The notes beneath the pieces are model-generated. The model was given only the letters and a program-made list of their open reading frames with translations, ran no database searches and had not been told where the DNA came from. Positions 36,162 to 46,962 of a stretch of DNA of 64,000 bases are shown one piece after another; positions within the stretch are counted from its first letter, which is position 1, and every line of letters starts with the position of its first letter. Source of the DNA: Xenophilus sp. Marseille-Q4582 (GTDB taxonomy: Bacteria > Pseudomonadota > Gammaproteobacteria > Burkholderiales > Burkholderiaceae_C); contig NZ_CAKAKO010000001.1 in NCBI RefSeq assembly GCF_916700565.1, forward strand, positions 434,001 to 498,000. Direction: 5' to 3'. Position numbers and translations under genes: made by a program.

Positions 36162-36398
36162 ATGGGTACCCTTTCCATCTGGCACTGGCTCATCGTTTTG
36201 CTCGTGGTCGTCATGATCTTCGGCACCAAGAAGCTCAAGAACATGGGCTCCGACCTCGGCGGCGCCGTCAAGGGTTTCAAGGACGGCATGAAGGACGGGG
36301 CGTCCGACGCGCCCGCGGCCGCCCCGCAGCAGGTGCAGGCCAGCAACGCCAATGCCGACAAGTCGACCATCGACGTCGAAGCGCGCCAGAAGTCCTGA
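36162..36398 (+). CDS. tatA: Sec-independent translocase subunit TatA
   Basis: 78 residues. One membrane helix ([18 protein letters not shown]), the FGTKKL hinge, an amphipathic helix ([15 protein letters not shown]) and an acidic/Ala-rich tail are the hallmarks of TatA. It polymerises to form the pore for folded proteins. The ribosome site AGGAGAAA precedes the ATG. It begins tatABC. Confidence 0.95.
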   Translation: MGTLSIWHWLIVLLVVVMIFGTKKLKNMGSDLGGAVKGFKDGMKDGASDAPAAAPQQVQASNANADKSTIDVEARQKS

Positions 36399-36429
36399 TC
36401 CGCAGCGTGTCTTCCTGACCGACTGATCC

Positions 36430-36906
36430 GTGATCGACCTCGGCATTTCCAAGATCGCGCTGATCGGCGCGGTGGCGCTGATCGTCATCGGCCCCGAGAA
36501 GCTGCCGCGCGTGGCCCGCACCGTGGGCACGCTGCTGGGCAAGGCGCAGCGCTACGTCAACGACGTCAAGGCCGAGGTCAACCGCTCCATGGAGCTGGAT
36601 GAGCTGCGCAAGATGAAGGAAACGGTGGAGGGTGCGGCGCGCGACGTGGAAGGCAGCATCCGCAGCGGTGCCCAGGACGTGCAGGACCAGCTGAGCTTTC
36701 CGCAGGAGGGCGAGGGCAGCGGACTCGACACCGCCAGCAGCTACGAGCCGGCCCCCCTCTATCCCACCTACAAGCACCCCGGCAAGAAATGGCGCCTGAA
36801 GCAGGGCGCCGTGCCGCACTGGTACAAGGCGCGTGCCGGCGTGCGCACCAAGGCGTTGTCGGGCGCTGCGCGGGTGGCCCGCTACCGCCCGCATCGCTTC
36901 AAGTAA
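36430..36906 (+). CDS. tatB: Sec-independent translocase subunit TatB
   Basis: 158 residues from a GTG at 36430. [33 protein letters not shown] is the typical TatB membrane helix with the conserved E in GPEKLP, followed by a long amphipathic helix and a Pro/Tyr-rich C-terminus ending in RPHRFK. TatB with TatC forms the receptor for twin-arginine signals. Confidence 0.94.
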   Translation: MIDLGISKIALIGAVALIVIGPEKLPRVARTVGTLLGKAQRYVNDVKAEVNRSMELDELRKMKETVEGAARDVEGSIRSGAQDVQDQLSFPQEGEGSGLDTASSYEPAPLYPTYKHPGKKWRLKQGAVPHWYKARAGVRTKALSGAARVARYRPHRFK

Positions 36907-36984
36907 GGCCGCCTGCGCGGCGGTCCTTGATTTCTTTCTCCTTCCCATCCGGCGCCGCCCCCACGGCCCGGCGCCCCCTGCGTG

Positions 36985-37782
36985 ATGGCTGATTCCGACC
37001 CCAAGAACAAAGAAGACGAGCTGGCCGGCACCGAGCAGCCCTTTGTCGCCCACCTGGCCGAGCTGCGCGACCGGCTGCTCTACTGCGTCTATGGAGTGGT
37101 GGCGGCGGGCGTGCTGCTGGCGCTGTGGCCCGGCCCCGGCGGGCTGATCGACCTGATCGCCATGCCCATCCGTGCGCACATGCCGCCGGACGCCAAGCTG
37201 ATCGCGGTCGGCGTGTTCTCGCCTTTCTTCGTGCCGCTCAAGGTGCTGATGATGGCCGCCGTGCTGCTGGCGCTGCCCTGGCTGATGTACCAGGCGTGGA
37301 TGTTCGTGGCCCCTGGCCTCTACAGCCATGAAAAGCGTTTCGCACTGCCGCTGATCGTGTTCGGCAGCCTGCTGGCCTATGCGGGCATCGCCTTCGTGCA
37401 GCTCTTCGTGCTGGACAAGATGTTCGGCTTCATCCAGAAGTTCACGCCCGCCGCGGTGGCGGCCACGCCGGACATTGCCTCGTACGTGGAGGCGATCCTG
37501 TCGCTGTACCTGGCCTTCGGCCTGGCCTTCCAGGTGCCCATCGTGGTGATGCTGCTGGTGCGCTTCGACATGGTGACCATCGAGAAGCTGCGTTCCTTCC
37601 GCGGCTACTTCATCGTGGTGGCCTTCGTGGTGGCGGCCGTGGTCACGCCGCCCGACGTGATCTCCCAGCTGGCGCTGGCCGTCCCGATGTGCCTGCTCTA
37701 CGAGGTGGGCATCGTCGCGGCGCAGTACTTCTCGCGCAGCAGCCGCTCACCCGAAGAGGCGGATTCCTCGTCGCAGTCCTGA
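36985..37782 (+). CDS. tatC: Sec-independent translocase subunit TatC
   Basis: 265 residues, six membrane helices. The conserved N-terminal segment FVAHLAELRDRLLYC, FFVPLKVLMMAA, ALPWLMYQAWMFVAPGLYSHEKR and the DVISQLALAVPMCLLYEVG end are as in TatC. The ATG at 36985 was preferred over the GTG directly before it. It recognises RR signal peptides. Confidence 0.95.
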   Translation: MADSDPKNKEDELAGTEQPFVAHLAELRDRLLYCVYGVVAAGVLLALWPGPGGLIDLIAMPIRAHMPPDAKLIAVGVFSPFFVPLKVLMMAAVLLALPWLMYQAWMFVAPGLYSHEKRFALPLIVFGSLLAYAGIAFVQLFVLDKMFGFIQKFTPAAVAATPDIASYVEAILSLYLAFGLAFQVPIVVMLLVRFDMVTIEKLRSFRGYFIVVAFVVAAVVTPPDVISQLALAVPMCLLYEVGIVAAQYFSRSSRSPEEADSSSQS

Positions 37783-38036
37783 GGCGGGGCCGGGCGCTGC
37801 GGGCGCCGGTTTGGCGCGTTCGGACGCGATGCACGGCGCTCGCGGCCGCCCTCGTTGCGTGCGCTCCCTCGGATGGCCCGGCGGGCGAGGCGAGGGCCTT
37901 CCTATCTTCCAGCCAGTCAGGACACGCGCTCGGGCCGCAGCCGCCCGGACATGGCCCCGGCATGGACGGGCGGCCCATGCGCAAGGCCGCCGCCTCCTTG
38001 CTGCGCCGGCGCGGCACCTGCGCTCGACGGCCCTTG

Positions 38037-39200
<1,164 letters not shown>

Positions 39201-39555
39201 GAAAAAGGGCGGGTGGACGAGGGACGGAAGGAGCCGCGCGCAAGCGCGGGCAAGGAACGCAGCGCGCGGCGGGGCCGCGATTGTCCGTCAGCCCCCGCTT
39301 CCGGATGGCCGCGCGCGCGGGTCGGACAATGGCGTTTCGCCGCGGAATATAGGGTAAACACCTAGAATCGGATTGGCTTTATCCAGGCCCCGCCCTGCAC
39401 GCCGCTTGCCCACCCGGTGCGCCGCTGCACGCTTTTTTGCCTTCCGCCGCCCCGCTGCAGCCCGACCGGCCGCCGGCCCGGTGCGGGTCGAGGCGCCCGA
39501 CGCCTGCCCAGCCCGTCTTCGATGCGGCCGGGCCCGCGATCGATCTGTCATCGCC
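39201..39555. other. Divergent intergenic region, 355 bp
   Basis: It lies between the divergent htrA-like and MFS genes. TAGAAT at 39363-39368 resembles a -10 box for the plus strand, and AATATA at 39346-39351 (TATATT on the minus strand) for the other, but no matching -35 boxes are seen. The 39380-39550 part has an open plus-strand frame joined to the MFS gene; it is basic and proline-rich and I take it as noncoding. Confidence 0.4.
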
Positions 39556-40875
39556 ATGAATTCCACTTCCCTTCCGCTCCCGGCCGCCGAGGCGGCCCCT
39601 GCGCCACGACCGCTCGGCCGGCGCGACTACCAGACCCTGGGCCTGTCCGCGCTCGGCGGCACGCTGGAGTTCTACGACTTCGTCGTCTTCGTGTTCTTCG
39701 CCAACGTGCTGGGCGCGCTGTTCTTCCCGGCCGACATGCCGGACTGGCTGCGCCAGCTGCAGACGCTGGGCATCTTCGCGGCCGGCTACCTGGCGCGGCC
39801 GCTGGGCGGCATCGTCATCGCGCATTTCGGCGACATCCTGGGCCGCAAGCGCATGTTCACGCTGTCGATCTTCCTGATGTCGCTGCCCACGCTCGTGATC
39901 GGCCTGCTGCCCACCTACGCCTCCATCGGCATCGCGGCGCCGCTGCTGCTGCTGGCCATGCGCATCCTGCAGGGCGCGGCCATCGGCGGCGAGATGCCGG
40001 GCGCCTGGGTCTTCGTGGCCGAGCATGTGCCCAAGCGCCACTACGGCATGGCCGTGGGCACGCTCACGGCGGGCATCACGGGCGGCATCCTGCTGGGCTC
40101 GCTGATCGCCGTGGCGCTCAACACCGGCTACACGCCGGCGCAAATCCATGACTGGGCCTGGCGCATCCCCTTCCTTCTGGGTGGCGTGTTCGGCATGGTG
40201 TCCGTGTACCTGCGCCGCTTCCTGGAGGAAACGCCCGTGTTCCAGGAGCTGGCCGAGCGCAAGAAGGTGGCGCGCGAACTGCCGCTGAAGACCGTGCTGC
40301 GCGAGCACCGCACCGCCATCGTGCTGGTGGCGCTCATGACCTGGGTGCTGTCCACGGCCATCGTGGTGGTGATCCTGTTCACGCCGGCCTACCTGCAGAA
40401 GGTGTTCCAGATTCCGGCCAAGCTGTCGCTGCAGGCCAACCTGGCCGCCACCTTCACGCTGACAATCGGCTGCGCGGTGGTGGGCTGGGCTTCCGACCGG
40501 CTCGGCACGCGCACCGTGATGCTGGTGGGATGGGGCGGCCTGCTGGCGACCACCTATCTCTTCTACACCGGCCTGCCCGGCACGCCCGAGTCCCTGGTGT
40601 GGAGCTACGCGCTGATCGGCTTCTTCGTCGGCTCGATCGCCCTGCTGCCCATCGTGGGCGTGCGGGCCTTCCCGCCGGCGGTGCGCTTCAGCGGCCTGTC
40701 CTTCGCCTACAACATGGCCTATGCGGTCTTCGGCGGCCTCACGCCGGTGCTGATCAGCGTCTGGCAGAAGTACGACCTGATGGCGCCCGCGCACTACGTG
40801 GCCGCGATGGCGGCGCTGGGCTTCCTGATCGGCCTGTGGCCCTTCGCCTCGCGCGGCTGGCAGCCGCGCGCCTGA
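39556..40875 (+). CDS. MFS transporter, ProP-like metabolite:H+ symporter
   Basis: 439 residues, 12 hydrophobic segments. GTLEFYDFVVFVFFANVLGALFF is the first helix, GGIVIAHFGDILGRKRMF is the MFS loop 2-3 signature, and RILQGAAIGGEMPGAWVFVAEHVP is the metabolite:H+ symporter family signature; RRFLEETPVFQEL follows helix 6. It resembles ProP/ShiA/citrate transporters. The substrate cannot be told from sequence. Confidence 0.9.
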   Translation: MNSTSLPLPAAEAAPAPRPLGRRDYQTLGLSALGGTLEFYDFVVFVFFANVLGALFFPADMPDWLRQLQTLGIFAAGYLARPLGGIVIAHFGDILGRKRMFTLSIFLMSLPTLVIGLLPTYASIGIAAPLLLLAMRILQGAAIGGEMPGAWVFVAEHVPKRHYGMAVGTLTAGITGGILLGSLIAVALNTGYTPAQIHDWAWRIPFLLGGVFGMVSVYLRRFLEETPVFQELAERKKVARELPLKTVLREHRTAIVLVALMTWVLSTAIVVVILFTPAYLQKVFQIPAKLSLQANLAATFTLTIGCAVVGWASDRLGTRTVMLVGWGGLLATTYLFYTGLPGTPESLVWSYALIGFFVGSIALLPIVGVRAFPPAVRFSGLSFAYNMAYAVFGGLTPVLISVWQKYDLMAPAHYVAAMAALGFLIGLWPFASRGWQPRA

Positions 40876-40907
40876 GCGCGTGCGGCGCGGCCTGAGACAA
40901 TCCCCTG

Positions 40908-41687
40908 ATGCCCATGACCACGCGCGATGAACTGCTGCAAGCCTGCGACGCCCTGCTGCAGCCGACCCGTTTCAAGGATTACGGGCCCAATGGCCTGCAG
41001 GTCGAAGGCCGCTGCGACGTGCGGCGGCTGGTCAGCGGCGTCACGGCCAGCCGCGCGCTGATCGAGGCCGCCATCGAGGCGCAGGCCGATGCCATCTTCG
41101 TGCACCACGGCCTGTTCTGGCGCGGCCAGGACGGTCGCGTGACGGGCTGGATGAAGCAGCGCCTGGCCCTGCTGCTGCAGCACGACATCAACCTCTACGC
41201 CTACCACTTGCCGCTGGACGCGCACCCGCAACTGGGCAATAACGCGCAGCTGGGCCGGCACCTGGGGTTCGTCGCGCGCGAGGGCGCGGGCAGCCGCTTC
41301 GGCGACCAGGACCTGGGCTGGCTGGGCGAGCCCGGCGAAGGCCAGGGCTTCGCCGACGCGCAGGCGCTGGCCGACCATGTCGCCGCGCGCCTGGGCCGTG
41401 CCGTGCAATGCGTGCCAGGCGCGCCGGGCCGGCCGATCCGCACGCTGGCCTGGTGCACGGGAGGCGCGCAGGGTTTCTTCGAGGCGGCCATCGCGGCCGG
41501 CGCCGACGCCTTCATCACAGGCGAGATGTCCGAGCCGCAGGCGCATTACGCGCGCGAACTGGGCGTGGGCTTCATTGCCGCCGGCCACCATGCCACCGAG
41601 CGCTATGGCGCGCCGGCCGTGGCGCAGCAGGTGGCGACCCAGCTGGGCCTGTCGCACCGGTTCATCGACATCGACAACCCCGCATGA
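40908..41687 (+). CDS. NIF3-like dinuclear metal centre protein
   Basis: 259 residues. Family marks are KDYGPNGLQVEG at the start, DAIFVHHGLFWRG (metal-binding HH), YAYHLPLDAHPQLGNNAQLG, and ITGEMSEPQAHYARELGVGFIAAGHHATERYG near the end. The biological role is uncertain; some homologues are reported as GTP cyclohydrolase-like, and the yeast relative gave the name. An ATG at 40914 is a second possible start. It overlaps pdxA by 4 bp. Confidence 0.92.
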   Translation: MPMTTRDELLQACDALLQPTRFKDYGPNGLQVEGRCDVRRLVSGVTASRALIEAAIEAQADAIFVHHGLFWRGQDGRVTGWMKQRLALLLQHDINLYAYHLPLDAHPQLGNNAQLGRHLGFVAREGAGSRFGDQDLGWLGEPGEGQGFADAQALADHVAARLGRAVQCVPGAPGRPIRTLAWCTGGAQGFFEAAIAAGADAFITGEMSEPQAHYARELGVGFIAAGHHATERYGAPAVAQQVATQLGLSHRFIDIDNPA

Positions 41688-42751
41688 ACGCCGCTGCCCT
41701 GCCTGCGCGGTCTGCCGCCTTGCCCATCGCGCTGACGCAGGGCGATCCGGCCGGCATCGGGCCCGAGATCCTGGCCAAGGCCTTCCGCGAGGCGCCGGCC
41801 CTGATGCGGGGTTGCTTCGTGGCCGGCGACGTGGCGGTGATGCGCCAAGCCGTGCGGGCGCTGGCGGGCGAGGGCGACGTGCCCTGGCCGGTGGCGCAGA
41901 TCGATCAGGCCGCGCAGGCGCTTCAGGCGCCTGCGCGCTGCGTGCCCGTGCTGCAGGCCGTCACGCCTGCCGCCGCCGAGTGTGTGCTCGGCCAGGTCAG
42001 CGCCGAGGCGGGCCGCATGGCCGGCGATGCCGTCGTGTGGGCCGCGCGCGCGGCGCTGCGCGGTGAAGTGGCGGCTTTGGTCACGGCACCGCTGCACAAG
42101 GCGTCGCTGGCCGCGGCCGGCTTCCCCTTTCCGGGCCATACCGAACTGCTGCAGGCCGAAGCGGCGGCCCATGCGGGCCTGGGCATCGAGCAGGTGCCGG
42201 TGCGCATGATGCTGGCCAACGACGAGCTGCGCACGGTGCTGGTCAGCATCCACGTGGCCCTGCGCCAGGCCATCGAGAGCCTGAGCACCGAAGGCGTGCT
42301 GCAGACCTTGCGCATCACGCACCAGGCGCTCAGCGCCGTGCTGGGCGCGGCACCGCGCATTGCCGTGGCAGGCCTGAATCCGCATGCGGGCGAGGGCGGC
42401 CTGTTCGGCCGTGAGGAGCTGGACCTGATCGCGCCGGCCATCGCGGCGGCGCAGGCCGAAGGCATCCAGGCCAGCGGGCCCTGGCCTCCCGACACGGTGT
42501 TCATGCGCGCGCGTGCGCAGGGCGGGGTATTCCGGGAATTCGACGTGGTGCTGGCGATGTACCACGACCAGGGGCTGATCCCCGTCAAGTACCTGGGGGT
42601 GGAGCAGGGCGTGAACGTGACGCTGGGCCTGCCCTTCGTGCGCACGAGCCCTGACCACGGCACGGCCTTCGACATCGCGGGCCGCGGCGTGGCCGACCCG
42701 GCCAGCCTGTTGGCCGCCGTGCGCATGGCGCGTCAGCTCACGGGACTCTAA
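41684..42751 (+). CDS. pdxA: 4-hydroxythreonine-4-phosphate dehydrogenase
   Basis: 355 residues. It oxidises 4-phosphohydroxy-L-threonine with NAD(P)+ in the DXP-dependent pyridoxal phosphate pathway. ALTQGDPAGIGPEI begins the protein; APLHKASLAAAGFPFPGHTE, NPHAGEGGLFGREE and VLAMYHDQGLIPVKYLG carry the metal histidines. The ATG at 41684 overlaps the NIF3-like stop. Confidence 0.95.
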   Translation: MNAAALPARSAALPIALTQGDPAGIGPEILAKAFREAPALMRGCFVAGDVAVMRQAVRALAGEGDVPWPVAQIDQAAQALQAPARCVPVLQAVTPAAAECVLGQVSAEAGRMAGDAVVWAARAALRGEVAALVTAPLHKASLAAAGFPFPGHTELLQAEAAAHAGLGIEQVPVRMMLANDELRTVLVSIHVALRQAIESLSTEGVLQTLRITHQALSAVLGAAPRIAVAGLNPHAGEGGLFGREELDLIAPAIAAAQAEGIQASGPWPPDTVFMRARAQGGVFREFDVVLAMYHDQGLIPVKYLGVEQGVNVTLGLPFVRTSPDHGTAFDIAGRGVADPASLLAAVRMARQLTGL

Positions 42752-42758
42752 AAACAGG

Positions 42759-42794
42759 CGAGCCCGCCGACGGCCGCGGCCATCGACGGGCTCG
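42759..42794 (+). terminator. Hairpin after pdxA
   Basis: CGAGCCCG (42759-42766) pairs with CGGGCTCG (42787-42794), located between the convergent pdxA and mscL genes. No T-run on either side. Confidence 0.45.
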
Positions 42795-42823
42795 TGCCGG
42801 GCGCGCCATGCGCACCCGCGGGC

Positions 42824-43255
42824 TCAGGGGCGCTTGAGGCTGTCGCGGATCTCGCGCAGCAGCACGATGTCTTCGGCCGGTGCCTCCGGTGCGGTGGGGG
42901 CTTCTTCCTTGGTGCGGCGCAGCCGGTTGATCTGCTTGACCATCAGGAAGATCACGAAGGCCAGGATGCAGAAGTTCACCAGGATGGTGATGAAGCTGCC
43001 ATAGGCGAGCACGGGCACCCCGGCTTTCTTCAGCTCCGTCAGGTTGTCGGCCACGCCGGGCGGCACGGTGCCGAGCACGAGATAGAGATTCGAGAAATCG
43101 AGCTTGCCGAAGATCAGGCCCACCACGGGCATGATCACGTCGCTCACGAGCGAGTCGACGATCTTTCCGAACGCGCCGCCGATGATCACGCCGACGGCCA
43201 GATCCACGACGTTGCCCTTGACCGCAAACTCGCGAAACTCGGTGAAGAAACCCAT
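42824..43255 (-). CDS. mscL: Large-conductance mechanosensitive channel
   Basis: 143 residues. It opens under membrane tension to release solutes during hypo-osmotic shock. [37 protein letters not shown] is the conserved first helix and gate; the second helix is [19 protein letters not shown], followed by the basic RLRRTKEE cytoplasmic bundle. AGGAGG lies upstream of the ATG. Convergent with pdxA and divergent from petA. Confidence 0.96.
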   Translation of the reverse strand: MGFFTEFREFAVKGNVVDLAVGVIIGGAFGKIVDSLVSDVIMPVVGLIFGKLDFSNLYLVLGTVPPGVADNLTELKKAGVPVLAYGSFITILVNFCILAFVIFLMVKQINRLRRTKEEAPTAPEAPAEDIVLLREIRDSLKRP

Positions 43256-43341
43256 GGCAAACCTTCAGGAGGTGAGAAAAACGGGCCGAGTATAGAGAGC
43301 GGTGCCTCGATGCGCGCCGTGTCGCCTACGGGCTTCCCGCG

Positions 43342-43371
43342 TTGAATCGGCTCGAAGCGCTCCGCTACAAT
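43342..43371 (+). promoter_or_regulatory. Candidate sigma-70 promoter for petABC
   Basis: TTGAAT (43342-43347), an 18-bp spacer and TACAAT (43366-43371) lie 43 bp before the petA ATG. Good match by eye. Confidence 0.6.
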
Positions 43372-43413
43372 TCTTTGTTGACCCCACAGGCCATAAGTAC
43401 TTTGAGGACCCCC

Positions 43414-44028
43414 ATGAGTGATATCCCGGTCGATCCAAAGAAGGTCGATGCCAGCAAGAGGACATGGTTGATCGCTTCCGGTTGTGCCGGCGCTGTGGGT
43501 GGTGTGGCAACGGCCATTCCCTTCGTCAGCACCTTCCAGCCGTCGGAAAGGGCCAAGGCCGCGGGGGCGCCCGTCGAAGTGGACATCGGTGCCATGCAGG
43601 AGGGCGAAAAGATCACGGTGGAATGGCGCGGCCGGCCGGTCTGGATCCTCAAGCGTTCCAAGGCGCAGATCGATGAGCTGCCCAAGCTGGACGGCCAATT
43701 GGCCGATCCGAATTCCGAGCGCAACCCGGCCGAATTCACGCCCAAGTACGCGCAGAACACGGCGCGTTCCATCAAGCCCGAAATCCTCGTCGTGGTGGGC
43801 ATCTGCACGCACCTGGGCTGCTCGCCCATCGACAAGCTGCAGCCCGGTGCGCAGCCTTCGCTGCCGGCCGACTGGCAAGGCGGCTTCCTGTGCCCCTGCC
43901 ACGGCTCGACCTTCGATCTGGCCGGCCGCGTGTTCAAGAACAAGCCCGCGCCCGACAACCTGCCCGTGCCTCCGCACAAGTACCTGTCCGACACGCGCCT
44001 CCTGATCGGCGACGACGCAGCGGCCTGA
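43414..44028 (+). CDS. petA: Ubiquinol-cytochrome c reductase iron-sulfur subunit (Rieske)
   Basis: 204 residues. The N-terminal anchor (TWLIASGCAGAVGGVATAIPFV) follows KKVDASKR, which is close to a Tat-type basic region. The 2Fe-2S site is C131-T-H133-L-G-C136 and C160-P-C162-H163. It takes electrons from ubiquinol and hands them to cytochrome c1. The ATG at 43414 is preceded by TTGAGGA. It begins petABC. Confidence 0.96.
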   Translation: MSDIPVDPKKVDASKRTWLIASGCAGAVGGVATAIPFVSTFQPSERAKAAGAPVEVDIGAMQEGEKITVEWRGRPVWILKRSKAQIDELPKLDGQLADPNSERNPAEFTPKYAQNTARSIKPEILVVVGICTHLGCSPIDKLQPGAQPSLPADWQGGFLCPCHGSTFDLAGRVFKNKPAPDNLPVPPHKYLSDTRLLIGDDAAA

Positions 44029-44039
44029 GGAGCGCACAC

Positions 44040-45443
44040 ATGGCTGAATTCAAGGAAATCTCCCCGAACGCCCCGCTGGGCGCCAAAGTGGGCAACTGGC
44101 TGCACAACCGCTTCCCCACCGCGTTCGACGCCTACCGCGTCCACATGGCGGAGTACTACGCGCCCAAGAACTTCAACTTCTGGTACATCTTCGGTTCGCT
44201 GGCGCTGCTGGTGCTGGTGATCCAGATCGTCACCGGCATCTTCCTGGTGATGCACTACAAGCCCGACGCGAACACCGCCTTCGCCTCGGTCGAGTACATC
44301 ATGCGCGACGTGCCCTGGGGCTGGCTGATCCGCTACATGCACTCCACGGGCGCCTCTGCCTTCTTCGTGGTGGTGTACCTGCACATGTTCCGCGGCCTGC
44401 TGTATGGCAGCTACCGCAAGCCGCGCGAGCTGGTCTGGATCTTCGGCTGCGCGATCTTCCTGTGCCTGATGGCCGAGGCCTTCATGGGCTACCTGCTGCC
44501 CTGGGGCCAGATGTCCTACTGGGGCGCGCAGGTGATCGTGAACCTGTTCGCGGCCGTGCCGCTGGTCGGTCCCGACCTGGCGCTGCTGATCCGCGGCGAC
44601 TACGTGGTGAGCGACGCCACGCTGAACCGCTTCTTCAGCTTCCACGTGATCGCCGTGCCGCTGGTGCTGCTGGGCCTGGTGGTGGCGCACCTGCTGGCAC
44701 TGCACGACGTGGGTTCCAACAACCCCGATGGCGTGGAGATCAAGGCCACCAAGGACGAGAACGGCAAGCCGCTGGACGGCATTCCCTTCCATCCCTACTA
44801 CACGGTGCATGACGCGCTGGGCGTGGTGATCTTCCTGCTGGTCTTCTCGGCGGTGATCTTCTTCGCGCCCGAGATGGGCGGCTACTTCCTCGAGTACAAC
44901 AACTTCATCCCGGCCGACCCGCTGAAGACGCCCAACCACATCGCGCCGGTGTGGTACTTCACGCCCTTCTATTCGATGCTGCGCGCCATCACCACCGAGA
45001 TGATGTACGTGCTCATCGCCTGCGTGGTGCTGGCGGCGCTGTTCGGCGTGCTCAAGACGCGCCTGGCCTCCGTGGCCAAGGGCGCGGTCGTGGTGGCCGC
45101 CGTGATCGCCTGTGCGCTGATGCTGGCGATCGACGCGAAGTTCTGGGGCGTGGTCGTGATGGGCGGCGCCGTCATCATCCTGTTCTTCCTGCCCTGGCTG
45201 GACCACAGCCCGGTCAAGTCGATCCGCTACCGCCCCGACTGGCACAAGTACCTGTACGGCGTGTTCGTCATCAACTTCGTGATCCTGGCCTACCTGGGCG
45301 TGCAGCCGCCGTCGCCGATCGGCGAGCGGGTGTCGCAAGTCGGCACGCTGTTCTATTTCGGTTTCTTCCTGCTCATGCCGTGGTGGACGCGACTGGGTGA
45401 GTTCAAGACCGTGCCCGACCGCGTGACCTACTCGGCGCATTGA
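44040..45443 (+). CDS. petB: Cytochrome b subunit of bc1 complex
   Basis: 467 residues, long because of the C-terminal extension usual in proteobacteria. Eight or more membrane helices. Haem b ligands lie in MHSTGASAFFVVVYLHMFRGLLYGSY and FFSFHVIAVPLVLLGLVVAHLLALH; the Qo-site PEWY equivalent reads APVWYFTPFYSMLRA, so E of PEWY is replaced by V (PVWY). It starts 11 bp after petA. Confidence 0.95.
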   Translation: MAEFKEISPNAPLGAKVGNWLHNRFPTAFDAYRVHMAEYYAPKNFNFWYIFGSLALLVLVIQIVTGIFLVMHYKPDANTAFASVEYIMRDVPWGWLIRYMHSTGASAFFVVVYLHMFRGLLYGSYRKPRELVWIFGCAIFLCLMAEAFMGYLLPWGQMSYWGAQVIVNLFAAVPLVGPDLALLIRGDYVVSDATLNRFFSFHVIAVPLVLLGLVVAHLLALHDVGSNNPDGVEIKATKDENGKPLDGIPFHPYYTVHDALGVVIFLLVFSAVIFFAPEMGGYFLEYNNFIPADPLKTPNHIAPVWYFTPFYSMLRAITTEMMYVLIACVVLAALFGVLKTRLASVAKGAVVVAAVIACALMLAIDAKFWGVVVMGGAVIILFFLPWLDHSPVKSIRYRPDWHKYLYGVFVINFVILAYLGVQPPSPIGERVSQVGTLFYFGFFLLMPWWTRLGEFKTVPDRVTYSAH

Positions 45444-45460
45444 GCCCGGAGAACACAAGA

Positions 45461-46216
45461 ATGAAGAAACTGATCCTCACCTTGGTCACGGCGCTGGGCA
45501 TGGCCGTGGGTGCGCAGGCGGCCGAAGGCGGCATCGCCTGGGACAAGGCACCCAACCGCACGAACGACCTGGCCGCGCTGCAGCATGGCGCCAAGCTGTT
45601 CGTCAACTACTGCCTCAACTGCCACTCGGCCGCCTTCATGCGCTACAACCGCCTGCAGGACATCGGCCTGACCGAACAGCAAATCAAGGACAATCTGCTG
45701 TTCACGACGGAAAAGGTCGGCGACACGATGAAGGCCAACATCGAGCCGCGTGAAGCCAAGGAATGGTTCGGCGGCGTGCCGCCGGACCTGACACTGGTGG
45801 CGCGCTCGCGTGCAGGCCACGGCGGCACGGGGGCCGATTACCTCTACACCTACCTGCGCACCTACTACCGCGACGACACGAAGGCCACGGGCTGGAACAA
45901 TCTGGCCTACCCGAGCGTCGGCATGCCGCACGTGCTGTGGGAACTGCAGGGCGAGCGCCGCCCGGTGTACGAGAAGGTCAGCCACGGCGGCCATGAATCC
46001 GAAGTCTTCAAGGGCTGGGAGCAGGTCAAGCCGGGCACCCTGACGCCCAAGCAGTACGACGAAGCCATCGGCGATCTGGTGGCGTACATGCAGTGGATGG
46101 CCGAGCCGGCCCAGAACACCCGGGTGCGCCTGGGCGTGTGGGTCATGCTGTTCCTGAGCGTGCTGCTGGTCCTGGTGTGGCGCCTGAATGCGGCGTACTG
46201 GAAAGACGTGAAGTGA
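45461..46216 (+). CDS. petC: Cytochrome c1
   Basis: 251 residues. A signal peptide (MKKLILTLVTALGMAVGAQA), the haem-binding C51-x-x-C54-H55 in NYCLNCHSAAFMRYN, an axial methionine probably in the SVGMPHVLW segment, and a C-terminal anchor (LGVWVMLFLSVLLVLVWRLN). It passes electrons to soluble cytochrome c. The MKK start at 45461 is preceded by GGAGAA; it follows petB by 17 bp. Confidence 0.95.
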   Translation: MKKLILTLVTALGMAVGAQAAEGGIAWDKAPNRTNDLAALQHGAKLFVNYCLNCHSAAFMRYNRLQDIGLTEQQIKDNLLFTTEKVGDTMKANIEPREAKEWFGGVPPDLTLVARSRAGHGGTGADYLYTYLRTYYRDDTKATGWNNLAYPSVGMPHVLWELQGERRPVYEKVSHGGHESEVFKGWEQVKPGTLTPKQYDEAIGDLVAYMQWMAEPAQNTRVRLGVWVMLFLSVLLVLVWRLNAAYWKDVK

Positions 46217-46321
46217 TCGCCGCGCCGGCGGGCGCCCGTGGGGCCCGGCCGGTCGCATGTGAACGTGGAGTGGGTTGCCGTTGGCACACCCACTCCTTTT
46301 GATTTTGAGGAGCCTTTCACC

Positions 46322-46933
46322 ATGATGGTGCTGTATTCGGGAACGACCTGTCCTTTCTCCCACCGCTGCCGCTTTGTGCTTTTCGAGAAGGGCATGGATT
46401 TCGAGATCCGCGACGTCGACCTGTACAACAAGCCCGAAGACATCAGCGTGATGAACCCGTACGGCCAGGTGCCCATCCTGGTCGAGCGCGACCTGATCCT
46501 GTACGAGTCGAACATCATCAACGAGTACATCGACGAGCGCTTCCCCCATCCGCAGCTGATGCCCGGCGACCCGGTCGACCGCGCCCGCGTGCGCCTGTTC
46601 CTCCTGAACTTCGAGAAGGAACTGTTCGTGCATGTCTCGACGCTGGAAAACCGCAGCGTGAAGGGCAACGAGAAGGCCCTGGAGAAGGCCCGCTCGCACA
46701 TCCGCGACCGTCTCACGCAACTGGCCCCCGTGTTCCTGAAGAACAAGTACATGCTGGGCGAGAACTTCTCCATGCTGGACGTGGCCATCGCGCCGCTGCT
46801 CTGGCGCCTGGACTACTACGGCATCGACCTGAGCAAGAATGCCGCACCGCTGCTCAAGTATGCCGAGCGCATCTTCTCGCGCCCGGCCTACATCGAGGCG
46901 CTGACCCCCTCCGAAAAGGTGATGCGCAAGTAA
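46322..46933 (+). CDS. sspA: Stringent starvation protein A
   Basis: 203 residues, GST-like fold. The thioredoxin-like half (VLYSGTTCPFSHRCRFVLFEKG, NPYGQVPILVERDLILYESNIINEYIDERFPHP) and the helical C-terminal half (MLGENFSMLDVAIAPLLWRLDYYG) are typical of SspA, an RNA polymerase-associated regulator in stationary phase. ATGATG at 46322-46327 gives two possible start codons. It follows petC by about 100 bp, and sspB follows after 29 bp. Confidence 0.94.
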   Translation: MMVLYSGTTCPFSHRCRFVLFEKGMDFEIRDVDLYNKPEDISVMNPYGQVPILVERDLILYESNIINEYIDERFPHPQLMPGDPVDRARVRLFLLNFEKELFVHVSTLENRSVKGNEKALEKARSHIRDRLTQLAPVFLKNKYMLGENFSMLDVAIAPLLWRLDYYGIDLSKNAAPLLKYAERIFSRPAYIEALTPSEKVMRK

Positions 46934-46962
46934 TCGCATCGCCGAGTGCCCGCTGTGTTCTC

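Noticed and set aside
37783-38036. Open frames in both directions between tatC and the htrA-like gene
   Set aside because: Arg/Ala/Pro-rich products of GC bias with no start signals; the interval is best read as noncoding between convergent genes.
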